Positions 16,893 through 27,138 of a stretch of DNA of 64,000 nt are shown here, piece by piece. Location: the NCBI RefSeq assembly GCF_007786445.1, contig NZ_VNJI01000026.1, positions 1 through 64,000 of the forward strand, given 5' to 3'. Under the pieces are notes generated by a model. That model was not told the DNA's origin, searched no databases, and worked only from the letters and a program-made list of their open reading frames with translations. The stretch comes from Paenibacillus cremeus (GTDB lineage: Bacteria; Bacillota; Bacilli; Paenibacillales; NBRC-103111). The translations under genes were made by a program, and so were the position numbers. Every line of letters begins with the position of its first letter. Position 1 is the stretch's first letter.

Positions 16893-17924
16893 ATGACAGA
16901 GGATCAAAAGTCCATCCAAGGGATCACCGATGTCCCTTTTTCAATATTGGATTTAGCGCCGGTGCTTGTCGGCGGTACGCCGCGCGATTCGTTTCATCGC
17001 ACGCTGGATTTGGCGCAGCACGCGGAAAAGTGGGGCTACCATCGGTTCTGGCTGGCGGAGCACCACAATATGCCCGGCATTGCCAGCTCGGCAACCTCGG
17101 TGGTGATCGGCTATGTCGCAGCCGGCACCACAAGCATCCGCGTCGGCTCCGGCGGCATCATGCTGCCGAATCACGCGCCGCTGGTCATCGCCGAGCAGTT
17201 CGGCACGCTCGAGTCGATGTACCCGGGCCGGATTGACCTCGGCCTGGGCCGTGCACCCGGCTCCGATCAGCCGGCCGCACGGGCATTGCGCCGCGGACTG
17301 GGCAGGGACGGGCATGACTTCCCCGAGCTGCTCAGCGAGCTGCGCGGCTATATGAACCCGGAGCTGGGCACAGCCGTGCCGGGCGTTCGCGCCTTCCCGG
17401 GCGAAGGACTGGATATCCCGATCTGGCTGCTCGGGTCGAGCGGATTCAGCGCCGAATTGGCGGGCCAGCTCGGGCTGCCGTTCGCGTTCGCGAGCCATTT
17501 TGCCCCGGACTATCTCATGCCGGCACTGCATCTGTACCGCAGTCAGTTCCGCCCGTCCGAGACGCTCGCAAAGCCTCAGGCGATGGTCGGCATCAACATT
17601 ATTGCGGCGGATACGGATGCCGAAGCGCAGCGGCTGGCTACGTCGCACCAGCAGTCCTTCTTGAACATTATCCGCGGACGCACCGGAATGATGAATCCGC
17701 CGGTAGACAACATGGACGCGCTCTGGAACGAGCAGGAGAAGGCGTATGTGATGAGGCAGTTGAGTTTTTCCGTCATCGGCAGCAAGGAAACCGTACGCGC
17801 GAGACTCCAGCAGCTGCAGCAGCAAACCGCCGCGGATGAATGGATCGTCTCGTCGCCGATTTATGACCATGGGGCGCGACTCCGATCGTACGAGATTTTA
17901 GCTGACATTGTCAAAGGGAAGTGA
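16893..17924 (+). CDS. LLM-class flavin-dependent oxidoreductase
   Basis: The protein is a 343-residue luciferase-like monooxygenase. Typical motifs are [27 protein letters not shown] and the stretch from [13 protein letters not shown] to GLGRAPGSD, which form the FMN-binding face of the TIM barrel. It belongs to the MsnO8 or limB subgroup by these motifs. The substrate cannot be predicted. ATG 16893 has CAGGAGGG at 16879, so the longer reading frame upstream is not used. It is divergent from the aldo/keto reductase and monocistronic, with a terminator directly after the stop. Confidence 0.9.
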   Translation: MTEDQKSIQGITDVPFSILDLAPVLVGGTPRDSFHRTLDLAQHAEKWGYHRFWLAEHHNMPGIASSATSVVIGYVAAGTTSIRVGSGGIMLPNHAPLVIAEQFGTLESMYPGRIDLGLGRAPGSDQPAARALRRGLGRDGHDFPELLSELRGYMNPELGTAVPGVRAFPGEGLDIPIWLLGSSGFSAELAGQLGLPFAFASHFAPDYLMPALHLYRSQFRPSETLAKPQAMVGINIIAADTDAEAQRLATSHQQSFLNIIRGRTGMMNPPVDNMDALWNEQEKAYVMRQLSFSVIGSKETVRARLQQLQQQTAADEWIVSSPIYDHGARLRSYEILADIVKGK

Positions 17925-17931
17925 AAGCAAG

Positions 17932-17958
17932 AGCCGTCGCCATGTGCGCGGCTTTTTT
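17932..17958 (+). terminator. Terminator AGCCG..CGGCT
   Basis: AGCCG (17932-17936) pairs with CGGCT (17949-17953), with CG/CG pairs inside, followed by six T. A near-identical hairpin ends the GH4 gene at 29332. Confidence 0.8.
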
Positions 17959-17970
17959 GTTTTAGAAAAT

Positions 17971-18030
17971 ATAGCGCATACAGCGTAGATTTGCGACATT
18001 TGAAAACGCTACCAAATATGCTAGCATAAA
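17971..18030 (+). promoter_or_regulatory. Promoter of transporter 1, shared with the SDR/GH4 operon; includes a cre-like site
   Basis: CGTAG at 17984, TGAAA at 18001 and a -10 candidate TAGCAT at 18022 have the same spacing as CGTAG 25491, TGAAA 25508 and TATATT 25529 before the SDR operon. TGAAAACGCTACCA (18001-18014) also matches the cre consensus with one mismatch. A second cre-like TGTAAACGCATCCA lies at 18034. Confidence 0.6.
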
Positions 18031-18079
18031 GAATGTAAACGCATCCATAAAGGTGAAAGAGGGAGGACTGAACAAGCGC

Positions 18080-19411
18080 ATGAGAAAAAGCTTTGTAAGT
18101 CTGCTATCTGTAAGCTTAATGTTTTCTTTGGCATTAATGGGATGTTCACAGCGTCCGAATGGTAACACGGGTACGGGAACAGACGTCAAGCCCGCTCAGC
18201 CCGCACCATCCGCAAGCAGCGGACCATCGGCGAGCAGCACGAGCGGCGATAAAACGAAGCTTACGGTTTACAGCACCATGAGCGATACCGTGAATCAGGA
18301 TGTCCTGAAGCAAATCGCCAGCGATTTTACGAAAGAAAATCCGAACATTGTAATTGAATACCAATTTCCAGGCTCGGAGTATGAGAATATCTTGAAAGTC
18401 AAAATGGCGGCCAACGATCTTCCGGATGTGTTCGACACACATGGTTGGGCGATCATCCGCTACGGTAAATACCTTGCTGATTTGAAAGACGAGCCTTGGG
18501 CGTCCAAGCAAACGGATACCATCAAGCCGGTCGTCACCAGTAAGGACGGTAAAGTCCACGCCTTGGTCATGAGTGAAGCGAAGGATGGGTTCTCATACAA
18601 TGTGGACGTGCTCCAAAAATATAATATCGAGGTTCCGAAAACCTTAGATGAGATGCTGGCGGCAGCCGAGAAAATCAAAACGCAAAGCAACGGCGAGGTC
18701 ACTCCGTTCTTCATGTCGGGGATTGACAACGGGATGATCGGCAGCTTCTTGGATCATTATGGCAGCTCCTACTACATCAGCCCGAAAACGAACGACGCAC
18801 AAGCGTTTCTCGACGGGAAGTTCGACTGGAACAAGTGGACTCCGCTCGCGCAAAAGCTGCTCGATATGAAGAATAAAGGCTATATCAACGCCGATGTGCT
18901 CAGCGCCAAGCGAGTTGACATGCCTGCACGTTTTGCCCAAGGAAAAATCGCCTTCATATCGGGTGGTCCGTCCTTTGCGGGCGATGTGCAGAAGATTAAT
19001 CCAAACGTTAAAATCGGCATCATGCCGGTACCGGCTGCTGTGGCGGGCGACGAGCCGCTCTTCTCCGGCGGTGAACGCTACACCATGGGCGCATGGAAAG
19101 ACGGAAAGCATCTGGCGGAGTCGAAGAAATTTATCGCCTTTGTCGCGAAGCCGGAGAATATGTTAAAGATCGCCAATTCAACCAAGCTGCCGTCCGGGTT
19201 GAAGGATATCAATGCGAAGCATGAGTTCTCCGACTACTATGCCAAATACAGCTCGGTTCGCGTATTCCCTTATTTCGACCGCGTGTACCTGCCGAACGGT
19301 ATGTGGGATGTCATGTGCAAAAGCGGTACCGCATTGCTCGGCGGAACGTTAACGCCACAGCAATTCTCAGAAAAAATGAAACAGGAATTTGATCGTCTCC
19401 GCAATAACTAA
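18080..19411 (+). CDS. CUT1 sugar ABC transporter, substrate-binding lipoprotein (transporter 1)
   Basis: This 443-residue extracellular binding protein captures an oligosaccharide for the two permeases that follow. The signal peptide ends in the lipobox LMGC, and a low-complexity Ser/Pro/Gly linker follows before the mature fold (LTVYSTMSDTVNQDVLKQI). PxxFxTxGW-type and family-1 SBP segments are present. ATG 18080 is chosen. GGGAGG is 13 bases away, which is long, so an upstream GTG 18053 is possible. A perfect 8-bp hairpin separates it from the first permease gene. No ATPase is encoded nearby, so a shared MsmX-type ATPase is expected. Confidence 0.9.
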   Translation: MRKSFVSLLSVSLMFSLALMGCSQRPNGNTGTGTDVKPAQPAPSASSGPSASSTSGDKTKLTVYSTMSDTVNQDVLKQIASDFTKENPNIVIEYQFPGSEYENILKVKMAANDLPDVFDTHGWAIIRYGKYLADLKDEPWASKQTDTIKPVVTSKDGKVHALVMSEAKDGFSYNVDVLQKYNIEVPKTLDEMLAAAEKIKTQSNGEVTPFFMSGIDNGMIGSFLDHYGSSYYISPKTNDAQAFLDGKFDWNKWTPLAQKLLDMKNKGYINADVLSAKRVDMPARFAQGKIAFISGGPSFAGDVQKINPNVKIGIMPVPAAVAGDEPLFSGGERYTMGAWKDGKHLAESKKFIAFVAKPENMLKIANSTKLPSGLKDINAKHEFSDYYAKYSSVRVFPYFDRVYLPNGMWDVMCKSGTALLGGTLTPQQFSEKMKQEFDRLRNN

Positions 19412-19424
19412 TTGAACAGACGAC

Positions 19425-19446
19425 CGGGAGGGTGTCCGCCCTCCCG
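19425..19446 (+). other. Intercistronic RNA hairpin
   Basis: CGGGAGGG (19425-19432) and CCCTCCCG (19439-19446) are perfectly complementary around six bases, with no adequate T-run. It lies between the binding protein and permease genes, where such hairpins usually protect the upstream mRNA and raise binding-protein output. Confidence 0.7.
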
Positions 19447-19480
19447 TTTGATTTATTACGAACATCAGGAGGTGCAGCCT

Positions 19481-20422
19481 ATGGCGGAGGTTAATACGGT
19501 GTCCGTATTAGATGCAGGGGCGCGGCGTTCCCGAAACAGTGCAATTAAGCGGTTCATACGCAACGGCGGGATGTTGAATCTGCTTTATTTTCCGGCGCTC
19601 ATTTTGTTCTTCGTCTTTATTTTTTATCCGTTTATCAAAGGCATCCAGATTTCGTTTACCAATTGGAATGGCTATAATCAGGAATACAAATGGGTGGGAC
19701 TAAGAAATTACGCAAGGCTGTTAACCGACCCCGATATTGCCAAGGTTATTAAAAACACGATCATCTACGGCGTTGGCAGCACCCTCTTTCAGAACATTAT
19801 GGGCTTGCTTTACGCGCTGTACCTGAATATGAACTTCCGCACCCGCGGAATCGTGAGAACGATCATTTACTTACCGGTTATCATCAGCTCCTTGATTATG
19901 GGTTATATTTGGTACTTTTTCTTTCAATATCAGGGAGGCGCCATCAACGACATCCTGCTGCTGTTCCAGGATCAGCCGACGAATTTGTTGGGAGATCCCT
20001 ATATCAACGTATGGATTATTACCTTCGTTAACACGTATCAATATCTAGGCATTGCGATGGTGGTATTTCTGGCGGGCCTGCAGACCATCCCGAAGGACTA
20101 TTATGAAGCGGCAACCATCGACGGGGCAGGGGTGTTTTCGCGTTTTATCCATGTCACATGGCCTTTGCTGGCGCCTGCTTTTACCATCAGTATTGTGATG
20201 AACTTGATCGGCGGGTTAAAGCTGTTTGACGTCATCGCGGCATTGACCAACAGTGGTCCTGGCTACGCCTCGGCATCCATGTCCACCTTAATGTACTTGC
20301 TGTATTTTGGCCGTGAGGATGCGGGCTATGCCGCTACGATCGGGATCGTCATGTTCATCATGATATCGCTTGTCAGCATGATCTCCTTAGTTTTCTTAAG
20401 AAAAAGGGAGGTGTCCGCATGA
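19481..20422 (+). CDS. ABC sugar permease, MalF/LplB type (transporter 1)
   Basis: This 313-residue inner-membrane permease has six predicted membrane segments starting at [20 protein letters not shown]. The EAA loop is [17 protein letters not shown], which contacts the ATPase. ATG 19481 has CAGGAGGTG upstream. It ends in a four-base overlap (ATGA) with the second permease, so the pair is translationally coupled. Confidence 0.92.
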   Translation: MAEVNTVSVLDAGARRSRNSAIKRFIRNGGMLNLLYFPALILFFVFIFYPFIKGIQISFTNWNGYNQEYKWVGLRNYARLLTDPDIAKVIKNTIIYGVGSTLFQNIMGLLYALYLNMNFRTRGIVRTIIYLPVIISSLIMGYIWYFFFQYQGGAINDILLLFQDQPTNLLGDPYINVWIITFVNTYQYLGIAMVVFLAGLQTIPKDYYEAATIDGAGVFSRFIHVTWPLLAPAFTISIVMNLIGGLKLFDVIAALTNSGPGYASASMSTLMYLLYFGREDAGYAATIGIVMFIMISLVSMISLVFLRKREVSA

Positions 20423-21234
20423 ACCGCAAAAAGGGATGGGTCACCCCTCTTTCCGTTTTGATCTGCTTGATACACATCTTGCCTTTTTACATCTTAATTA
20501 CGACCTCGTTTAAAGCGATGGATGATCTGAGCTCCAAATGGATGTTTCCCGGTTATCTGTATCTAGATAATTTTATCAACGCCTGGTACGATGCCAAATT
20601 GGGAATCGCCTTCAAAAATAATCTCATTGTTGCGGTCACTTCCATCGTATTCATAGTAATTGTCGGCTCGATTGCGGCTTATCCGTTATCCAGACGCCAA
20701 ACCAAATGGAATAAATTCATTTATATGCTGTTTATTTCCGCACTGATCGTACCTCCTCTAACAAGCTTGGTCCCACTCTATAAATTCATGGTTGATTTGG
20801 GCGGGATGAACCAATACTGGGGCATTATTCTGCTGCATATCTCGTTCCATTTGCCAATGACGATCTTTTTATATACCGGCTTCATCAGCACGATTCCAAA
20901 AGAGCTGGACGAAGCAGGGATGATCGACGGGGCAGGGCACTTCGGGTTGTTTTACCGGATTATTCTCCCCTTGCTGAAGCCGATTACGGCCACCGTTGTG
21001 ATTTTGCATGGCGTATCGGTGTGGAATGACTTTCAATTTTCGTTGTTTTTCTTGCAAAAGCCGGAGCTGCGAACCGTCACCGTAGCGCTTTCCAGCTTCT
21101 TTGGGGAGGATGGCAATAAGGTTGGTTGGGTTGCCGCGGGCTCATTTATGGGAGCGTTACCGATGATCGTCATTTATTTGTTCCTGCAGCGCTACTTTAT
21201 TACAGGACTTTCGGCAGGCGCAATAAAAGGATAG
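20419..21234 (+). CDS. ABC sugar permease, MalG/AraQ type (transporter 1)
   Basis: This is the second permease subunit, 271 residues, with the EAA loop [18 protein letters not shown] and the conserved C-terminal GLSAGAIKG seen in MalG relatives. It forms the channel with the preceding permease. The sensor-kinase gene begins 117 bases downstream, so the regulatory pair may be on the same transcript. Confidence 0.92.
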   Translation: MNRKKGWVTPLSVLICLIHILPFYILITTSFKAMDDLSSKWMFPGYLYLDNFINAWYDAKLGIAFKNNLIVAVTSIVFIVIVGSIAAYPLSRRQTKWNKFIYMLFISALIVPPLTSLVPLYKFMVDLGGMNQYWGIILLHISFHLPMTIFLYTGFISTIPKELDEAGMIDGAGHFGLFYRIILPLLKPITATVVILHGVSVWNDFQFSLFFLQKPELRTVTVALSSFFGEDGNKVGWVAAGSFMGALPMIVIYLFLQRYFITGLSAGAIKG

Positions 21235-21351
21235 GACCTATGGTTCATTGCGGTGGTACTGACAAAAGAAGACAAGATTTGCTAAAGACAAACCTCACGA
21301 AAATTGTAAAATAAAGGATAGGAGGGCGATGCTGCAGTAGGGGGAGACTTG

Positions 21352-23088
21352 ATGTGGAAATCGATCCGGTTCAAATTAACGATTCTGTTTCTGACAGCCA
21401 TTGTGATCCCTGTTGTCGTTATCGTCATTGCGATCCCCTCCTATTACGAGGAGTTAATCCGAAGCCAACAGTCTTCGCAGATGAAGGGAACGTTAACGGC
21501 ACTAACCTTCAGTATCGAAGCGTATTTGGACGACCTGGACCGCATGACGATCACGCCCTATTTGAATGACGACGTGATGAGGGCGTTAAAGATGAAGTCG
21601 ACCTTTGGGTGGAAGCTGTGGACGGCCTACGAGCAGTTTGAAGCGGAACAGGCGCTATCGAATACGTTACCAAAATTTTTGAAAAATACTCGCAAAGACA
21701 TCCTCGGCACCATCCTTCTTCCCATGGACGGCTCTGTCTATATCACCTCGCCGGGCGGTTACGTGAGCAAGCCGGTTGAGCTCTTTCCGTACGAAAAACA
21801 GGACTGGTACATTCAGGCGCTGAGGGCTGATGGTAATGTTGCTTTTACAAGCGTCCACCCGCAAAGCTATTTGGAAGGCGCGGGAACCGAGGTGTTCTCC
21901 GTGGCACGCCTGATTAATGACCCCGATAGTCGACGTCCGCTAGCGGTGATGATGGCGGACGCCGATACGGCCGCTTTGGAGAAAATGATGCACGGAATTC
22001 AGTTAGAAAACGGCTCTGCAGCCGCCATTCTCGACGATAAGCGAAAGCTCATATACGCTAGTCGGCCGCTGCCGGAGAACGTCCTGCATCAATTGGCGGA
22101 CGAACGCAGCACCGTGGAAGACGTGAATGAGCGCTACTCTGTCGTCACCCAAACGGTCAGTCGCTCCAACTGGCGGATCGTCGTGCTTTTTCCGGAATCG
22201 GTCATTAAAGTGCAGCTCCAGCGTATTTATTGGGTTGGGGTCATCGTTGGCGTTTCGGGCCTGATCATTGCTTTGCTGCTTTATTTCACGGTGTCTCACT
22301 GGATGATCACGCCGTTCAAGCGGATGATTCAGGTGATGAAACGCGTCCAGCGCGGAAATTTGCAAACGTTTTACCCCGTACGCGGCAATGATGAAATTGC
22401 TCAGCTCGGCATAAGCTTAAATACGATGATATCCCAGCTTGGCGAGCTGATCGACCGCGAATTTCGTGCTGCACTCGGACAGCGGAATGCCGAATACCGT
22501 GCGCTGCAATCTCAGATCCAGCCTCATTTTTTATACAATACCTTAAATGGATTTATAGGTCTCAATCGAACAGGCCAACGTGTGCTGCTGGAGCGGGCTA
22601 TCTTGTCTTTAAGCGGGATGATGCGTTACAGCCTGCAGCACAACGACTGGGTACGGCTAAAGGATGAACTGGATTTCATAAGCAAATATTGCGAGCTGCA
22701 GAAAATTCGGTTTGCCGAAAAGCTGGACTACCAGATCGACTGCGGTCCGGGTACGGCGGACATTGTGATTCCTAAGCTGCTGCTTCAGCCGATTGTTGAA
22801 AACGCTATTATTCATGGGATTGAACCAAGCGATACCGCTTGCCGTCTTACGATTGATGCGGCGGTGGCGGACGATTGGCGGGAAGGCGAGGAGTGGCTGG
22901 AAATTCGAATTGCCGACAACGGAGCGGGGTATGATCCCAGCACAGAGCGGGAGGGAGTGGGAATCAGCAACGTACGGGAGCGGTTAAAGCTGACTTACGA
23001 AGGCTCTATCATGAGCGTAGAGACAGCGGTAGGACAAGGCACGCTCGTACGAATCCATATTCCGTTGAAGGATGTGAGCCATTCGTGA
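21352..23088 (+). CDS. YesM-type sensor histidine kinase
   Basis: The 578-residue membrane kinase has a first transmembrane segment at about 9-29, an extracellular Cache-like sensor to about 295, and a second segment near 300-322. These are followed by HAMP and a LytS/YesM-type kinase domain. The phosphorylated His is H392 in QSQIQPHFLYNTLNGF. The ATPase has NAIIHG, DNGAGYD and GVGISNVRERL. ATG 21352 follows GGGGGA. It overlaps the response-regulator gene by four bases. It probably senses an extracellular sugar or its binding protein and controls transporter 1. Confidence 0.92.
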   Translation: MWKSIRFKLTILFLTAIVIPVVVIVIAIPSYYEELIRSQQSSQMKGTLTALTFSIEAYLDDLDRMTITPYLNDDVMRALKMKSTFGWKLWTAYEQFEAEQALSNTLPKFLKNTRKDILGTILLPMDGSVYITSPGGYVSKPVELFPYEKQDWYIQALRADGNVAFTSVHPQSYLEGAGTEVFSVARLINDPDSRRPLAVMMADADTAALEKMMHGIQLENGSAAAILDDKRKLIYASRPLPENVLHQLADERSTVEDVNERYSVVTQTVSRSNWRIVVLFPESVIKVQLQRIYWVGVIVGVSGLIIALLLYFTVSHWMITPFKRMIQVMKRVQRGNLQTFYPVRGNDEIAQLGISLNTMISQLGELIDREFRAALGQRNAEYRALQSQIQPHFLYNTLNGFIGLNRTGQRVLLERAILSLSGMMRYSLQHNDWVRLKDELDFISKYCELQKIRFAEKLDYQIDCGPGTADIVIPKLLLQPIVENAIIHGIEPSDTACRLTIDAAVADDWREGEEWLEIRIADNGAGYDPSTEREGVGISNVRERLKLTYEGSIMSVETAVGQGTLVRIHIPLKDVSHS

Positions 23089-24593
23089 AGATGGTCATTG
23101 CCGATGACGAAAGCTTAGCACGGGTTAATTTATCCTGCATGATTAAAGATATGGAGGCCTCTTGGCAGATTGTCGGCGAAGCGACCAACGGCGAGGAATT
23201 GCTTACGCTGGTCGCGCAGCATCAACCGAATATCGCGATCGTCGATATTCGGATGCCTAAGCTGAATGGGCTGGATGCGGTTCAGCGCGGTAAATCGCTC
23301 TCCCCGTTTACAAAATGGGTGATTCTGAGCGGATATTCTGATTTTGGCTATGCGCAGCAGGCACTGGCTTTAGGGGTTTCCGCTTATTTGCTCAAGCCGG
23401 TCGATCCGGTTGAACTGGAACGAACGGTGCAGCTGATCTACAAAGACAACAAAGAGTATATTTCCCTCCTGAACCAGCAGTTTGAAAATAATTTGTCGGC
23501 GCTTTGCAACGGACTCACCTCTATTGAGCATGAGGAACAAGACAGCTTGCTGCATCGAGGAAGCTTTCTGGCATGGACGTTCCATCTAGATGCGGCTCGG
23601 CCTGCGAGCTTTGTGACGGATATGGAGGTTGAACTATACAAAGAGCTTCGTCAAATGATGGGCAAGCACCTCATTTTCGGGATGAATTTGGCGTTACTGG
23701 CACTGCAGAACGGAGATTTGGCTGCCATAGCCGTCTGGGATCCGGACAAGGGCGATGAAGGGAAACGGCGCTGCTACGACTTCTTTGGTGACATAGAAAA
23801 GATTATTTCCCGATATCGAACGGCGTATATGACCATGACCGTCTTACAATCGGGGGAGTGCCAAGGCTTTAAGGCGTTAAACGGACAGCTGCAGCAGCTG
23901 CAGCAGTGGAGTCATCTCCGCGCGGTTTGCGGGATCGGCCGCAGCCTCGATTATACGGAATTGCTTCGAGTGGCGCAGCTGCCGGATCAGCTGGAAGCCG
24001 CGCGCTTGTTGTGTGCCATAGGCAATCACCTCCAGGATTGGATGTGCTTGAATTATCACAATGCGGTCAGCGAGCTGGAAGCCTTGCTGCAAAAAACGCC
24101 TCTAATGGGTGCCGAACAAACCAAGCAGGCCGTCCGGTTATTTATTAGTATCGCTATAGGCATCCGTTTGCCCGAAGACCTCACGGTACCGAGAATAATT
24201 GAAGCTTTGCGGCAGTATGGCGAAAAGGTTTTGCGCGACACGAACACAAAGGAACCCTCTTCCGTAGATCTGATTACGCAGGTGATTCAATATATCGAGC
24301 AGCATTATATGGATGATATCGGGATCGGGCAAATCGCAGGTCAGCTTAATGTTTCGGCCAACTATTTAAGCGCGTTGTTTCATAAGAAAACCGGTGTGAT
24401 GTTCGTTAAATATTTGACCCGTATTCGGATGAATAAAGCGAAGGAGCTGCTCATGAACACCAACCTTCAGGTACGGCAAGTAGCCGAGCAGGTCGGGTAC
24501 TACAGCACGAGACATTTCACCAAGCTGTTCACACAAACCTTCGCCACTTATCCTTCGGATTACCGAAAAAATCAGATGCAATCTGGATCATAA
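23085..24593 (+). CDS. YesN-type AraC-family response regulator
   Basis: This 502-residue protein has a receiver domain with phosphoacceptor D54 ([10 protein letters not shown]) and the switch Lys in LLKPVDP. A middle linker of about 270 residues follows, then two C-terminal AraC helix-turn-helix motifs ([19 protein letters not shown] and [16 protein letters not shown]). Its start GTG 23085 overlaps the kinase stop. It is the likely activator of the two look-alike promoters at 17971 and 25478. Confidence 0.92.
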   Translation: MKMVIADDESLARVNLSCMIKDMEASWQIVGEATNGEELLTLVAQHQPNIAIVDIRMPKLNGLDAVQRGKSLSPFTKWVILSGYSDFGYAQQALALGVSAYLLKPVDPVELERTVQLIYKDNKEYISLLNQQFENNLSALCNGLTSIEHEEQDSLLHRGSFLAWTFHLDAARPASFVTDMEVELYKELRQMMGKHLIFGMNLALLALQNGDLAAIAVWDPDKGDEGKRRCYDFFGDIEKIISRYRTAYMTMTVLQSGECQGFKALNGQLQQLQQWSHLRAVCGIGRSLDYTELLRVAQLPDQLEAARLLCAIGNHLQDWMCLNYHNAVSELEALLQKTPLMGAEQTKQAVRLFISIAIGIRLPEDLTVPRIIEALRQYGEKVLRDTNTKEPSSVDLITQVIQYIEQHYMDDIGIGQIAGQLNVSANYLSALFHKKTGVMFVKYLTRIRMNKAKELLMNTNLQVRQVAEQVGYYSTRHFTKLFTQTFATYPSDYRKNQMQSGS

Positions 24594-24616
24594 TCATAAA
24601 TCTAGGAGGCTTTCCA

Positions 24617-25399
24617 ATGGCCCTGATTCAATGTCACTTTTTCTCCGAGGTTCTGCAGTTAAGCACATCGATGACGGTGATTTTGCCCCAGCAAACCCGC
24701 ACGCAGATCGGTATGCAAAATGTCAAGCGATCCGAGCGCCATCCTACCCTGTATTTGCTGCATGGGATGTCCGATGATGATACGATTTGGCTGCGCCGCA
24801 CCTCCATTGAACGTTATGTCGCTCCGCTAGGTCTAGCGGTCGTCATGCCGCAGGTTCATCGCAGCTCCTATACGGATATGGCGTATGGAAACCGGTATTG
24901 GACCTTTTTGAGCGAAGAGCTGCCTGAATTGGCCCGATCTTTTTTCCCGTTGTCGGATGCGAGGGAGGATAATTTTGTAGCCGGGCTATCCATGGGGGGC
25001 TATGGTGCGATGAAATGGGCTTTAAACAAGCCCGATCAATTCGCCGCTGCGGCGAGCTTATCCGGAGGCTTGAACCGTGCCAAAGTGCCTACGGAGCCGC
25101 AAAGACTCCGAGATTATCGTTTAACCTTTGGCGAGGAAAGCGTGGCGGGAACGGAAAACGATTTATTTTGGCTGCTGCAGCAGTGTGATCAGTCCGACGC
25201 TCCTAAGCCCAAGCTGTATCAATGCTGCGGTACGGAGGATTTCCTGTACGAGGACAACCTTCTGTTTCGGGACGCTTGCCGGAAAACGAGCTTCGATTTC
25301 ACTTATGAGGAAGAACCAGGCACCCACGAATGGGGCTATTGGGATCAAAAAATTCAAGCGGTGCTTTCCTGGCTGCCGATGGAGAAGCATCACAAATGA
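24617..25399 (+). CDS. Alpha/beta-hydrolase esterase, tributyrin-esterase/FGH family
   Basis: This 260-residue serine esterase has the nucleophile S125 in GLSMGGYG, the oxyanion region [12 protein letters not shown] and the late His in GTHEWGYW. The family includes tributyrin esterases and S-formylglutathione hydrolases. In a glycan locus it may deacylate sugars. There is no signal peptide, so it is cytoplasmic. It starts 23 bases after the response regulator with an AGGAGG site. Confidence 0.87.
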   Translation: MALIQCHFFSEVLQLSTSMTVILPQQTRTQIGMQNVKRSERHPTLYLLHGMSDDDTIWLRRTSIERYVAPLGLAVVMPQVHRSSYTDMAYGNRYWTFLSEELPELARSFFPLSDAREDNFVAGLSMGGYGAMKWALNKPDQFAAAASLSGGLNRAKVPTEPQRLRDYRLTFGEESVAGTENDLFWLLQQCDQSDAPKPKLYQCCGTEDFLYEDNLLFRDACRKTSFDFTYEEEPGTHEWGYWDQKIQAVLSWLPMEKHHK

Positions 25400-25477
25400 A
25401 GAGGACCTATGGAAAGTGTATCGTTTCGGATGCGTTCCCTTGAAGGGCGCCGGGCGGTACGCTTTTTCATTACAAAA

Positions 25478-25538
25478 ATAGCGCGCACACCGTAGTTTTG
25501 CAGCCTATGAAAGCGCATACCACAGGCATATATTGATA
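25478..25538 (+). promoter_or_regulatory. Promoter of the SDR/GH4 unit, twin of the transporter 1 promoter
   Basis: ATAGCGC, CGTAG (25491), TTTTGC, TGAAA (25508), ACCA and the -10 TATATT (25529) follow the order and spacing of the element at 17971-18030. The flanking DNA is otherwise different, pointing to a conserved regulator site. Confidence 0.6.
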
Positions 25539-25575
25539 GTAGGCTAGTCAATAACGAACGAAAGGTTTGAAGCCT

Positions 25576-26315
25576 ATGAGCTTGGATTTATTTCAATTGG
25601 ATGGACGGGTAGCTTTAATCACTGGCGGAGCGCAAGGGCTTGGAATGGAGATGGCGAAAGCGCTTGCGGGAGCAGGAGCTAGCGTCGCGGTTACAAGCCG
25701 TGACCGCAGCAAGGCGGAAGAAGCCGCAGTCGTCCTTAGAGAAAGCAGCGGCCAAAGGGCTGTCGGGATCGCGGCTCGAGGGCCGTAGCCCGGCAGATGA
25801 AGCAGCAAAGGTACGGGCGTGTGATCAATGTGGCTTCCATGCTAGGAAGCGTTCGCTCCCCGAACGAAGCGCGTATTGCTCCAGCAAAGGCGATGCCGCA
25901 TCTGAAGCACGTTCATTTAAAAGACTATTGGATTTACTTGACGGAGGAGGGCTACCGCCTGGTTCGCTGTCCAATTGGCCAAGGGGTGGTAGACTTCCCG
26001 GCATTATTTACGCTCCTTTCGCAGCATCATCCCCAAATGACGATGTCCATTGAGGTTGGCGCGCTGGAGGCACGTCATACTAGGGTGCTGGCCGACGATT
26101 ATTGGCTGGAGTATCCGGCTCGATCAGCGTCGCAATTCGCTGAAACGATGCGTTTTGTGCTTGCCCACGCGAAAGCACCGGCCGATTGGCGGACTCCGTA
26201 TGAAAAGAACGAGCCCGAGAGCAGCATTATCGCTTATGAAAACCACCAGCTGCTGTCCAGCATTGCCTATATGCAAGGCTTAGTCCGTACTTACAATGCG
26301 ATTCAAGAAGACTAA
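25576..26315 (+). pseudogene. Scar joining a broken SDR gene to the 3' part of a TIM-barrel isomerase gene
   Basis: The first piece (25576-25788) is an SDR N-terminus with cofactor motif TGGAQGLGMEMAKAL. A second piece at 25797 resumes at GRVINVASMLGSV after losing about 50-60 residues, including the NNAG motif. The SDR catalytic YCSSKG is then found in another frame at 25874-25891. From about 25893 the frame reads HLKHVHLKDYW, then VEVGALEARHTRVL-like segments up to 26315, the C-terminal part of a sugar-phosphate isomerase/epimerase. No intact product is possible. It stands first behind the shared promoter and so may still be transcribed as leader sequence. Two intact SDR genes follow. Confidence 0.8.
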
Positions 26316-26334
26316 TCGGCGGAGGGATAACGAA

Positions 26335-27138
26335 ATGCAGATTGACCTACAAGGTAAAGTAGCGATTGTCACAGGCGCCGGTCGGGGGATCGGCCGGGAA
26401 ATTGCGCTGACCCTGGCTTCGGAAGGCGTCATCACGGTGGTCACGGATGTAAACGAAGCCAACCTGGAAGCGATCAAACAGGAGTTTGAGCAGCTGGGAT
26501 ATCAAGGCTCACAGTATCTATGCGATGTCCGTGATTTTAACCGAATACAGCAAGTGGTGGGTGCCGTAGTAGAGTCCTATGGACACCTGGATATCCTGGT
26601 CAATAATGCCGGGGTTGCTGCAGGCGGGATGGTTACTTCGCTGCAAGAAGAAGTTTGGGATTTGAATCTGGATATTAACTTGAAGGGCACTTTCCTGATG
26701 TGCAAGGGCGTCATTCCGGTGATGAAACGTCAGCGATCGGGCCGCATTATTAATGCCGCTTCCTTTGCGGCGATTGTTCCGAGCATTGGTAGCGCTGCTT
26801 ATGCTTCATCCAAGGCGGGCGTGAGCCAATTCACCCGAGTGCTGGCAGGAGAATTGGGACCTTGGAATATAACCGTGAACTGTTACGCGCCGGGCATGAT
26901 TCCTACCGACATGAATCATTTTGCCGAGCGGCCGGAGAAGGACCAGGAGCGCCTGCTCGATACATTGACGCTTAGAAGGTGGGGCTCCAAGGATGATGTT
27001 GCTAATCTCATCTGTTTCCTGGCCTCAGACCTTGCTGAATATATTACAGGGACAATGATCGATGTAAGCGGTGGTAAGCTGGCTACGCAAATTCCAAAAG
27101 TCGCTTATGAGAGAGCGGAGGCGGAGAACCATGAATAG
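26335..27138 (+). CDS. SDR-family oxidoreductase
   Basis: This 267-residue short-chain dehydrogenase has the cofactor motif TGAGRGIG, NNAG near residue 90, and the catalytic Ser/Tyr/Lys set with YASSKAG. VTDVNE after the second strand suggests NAD(H) preference through the Asp. It probably oxidises a sugar or polyol. ATG 26335 follows GGAGGG. It overlaps the next SDR gene by eight bases, so both are made together. Confidence 0.9.
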   Translation: MQIDLQGKVAIVTGAGRGIGREIALTLASEGVITVVTDVNEANLEAIKQEFEQLGYQGSQYLCDVRDFNRIQQVVGAVVESYGHLDILVNNAGVAAGGMVTSLQEEVWDLNLDINLKGTFLMCKGVIPVMKRQRSGRIINAASFAAIVPSIGSAAYASSKAGVSQFTRVLAGELGPWNITVNCYAPGMIPTDMNHFAERPEKDQERLLDTLTLRRWGSKDDVANLICFLASDLAEYITGTMIDVSGGKLATQIPKVAYERAEAENHE

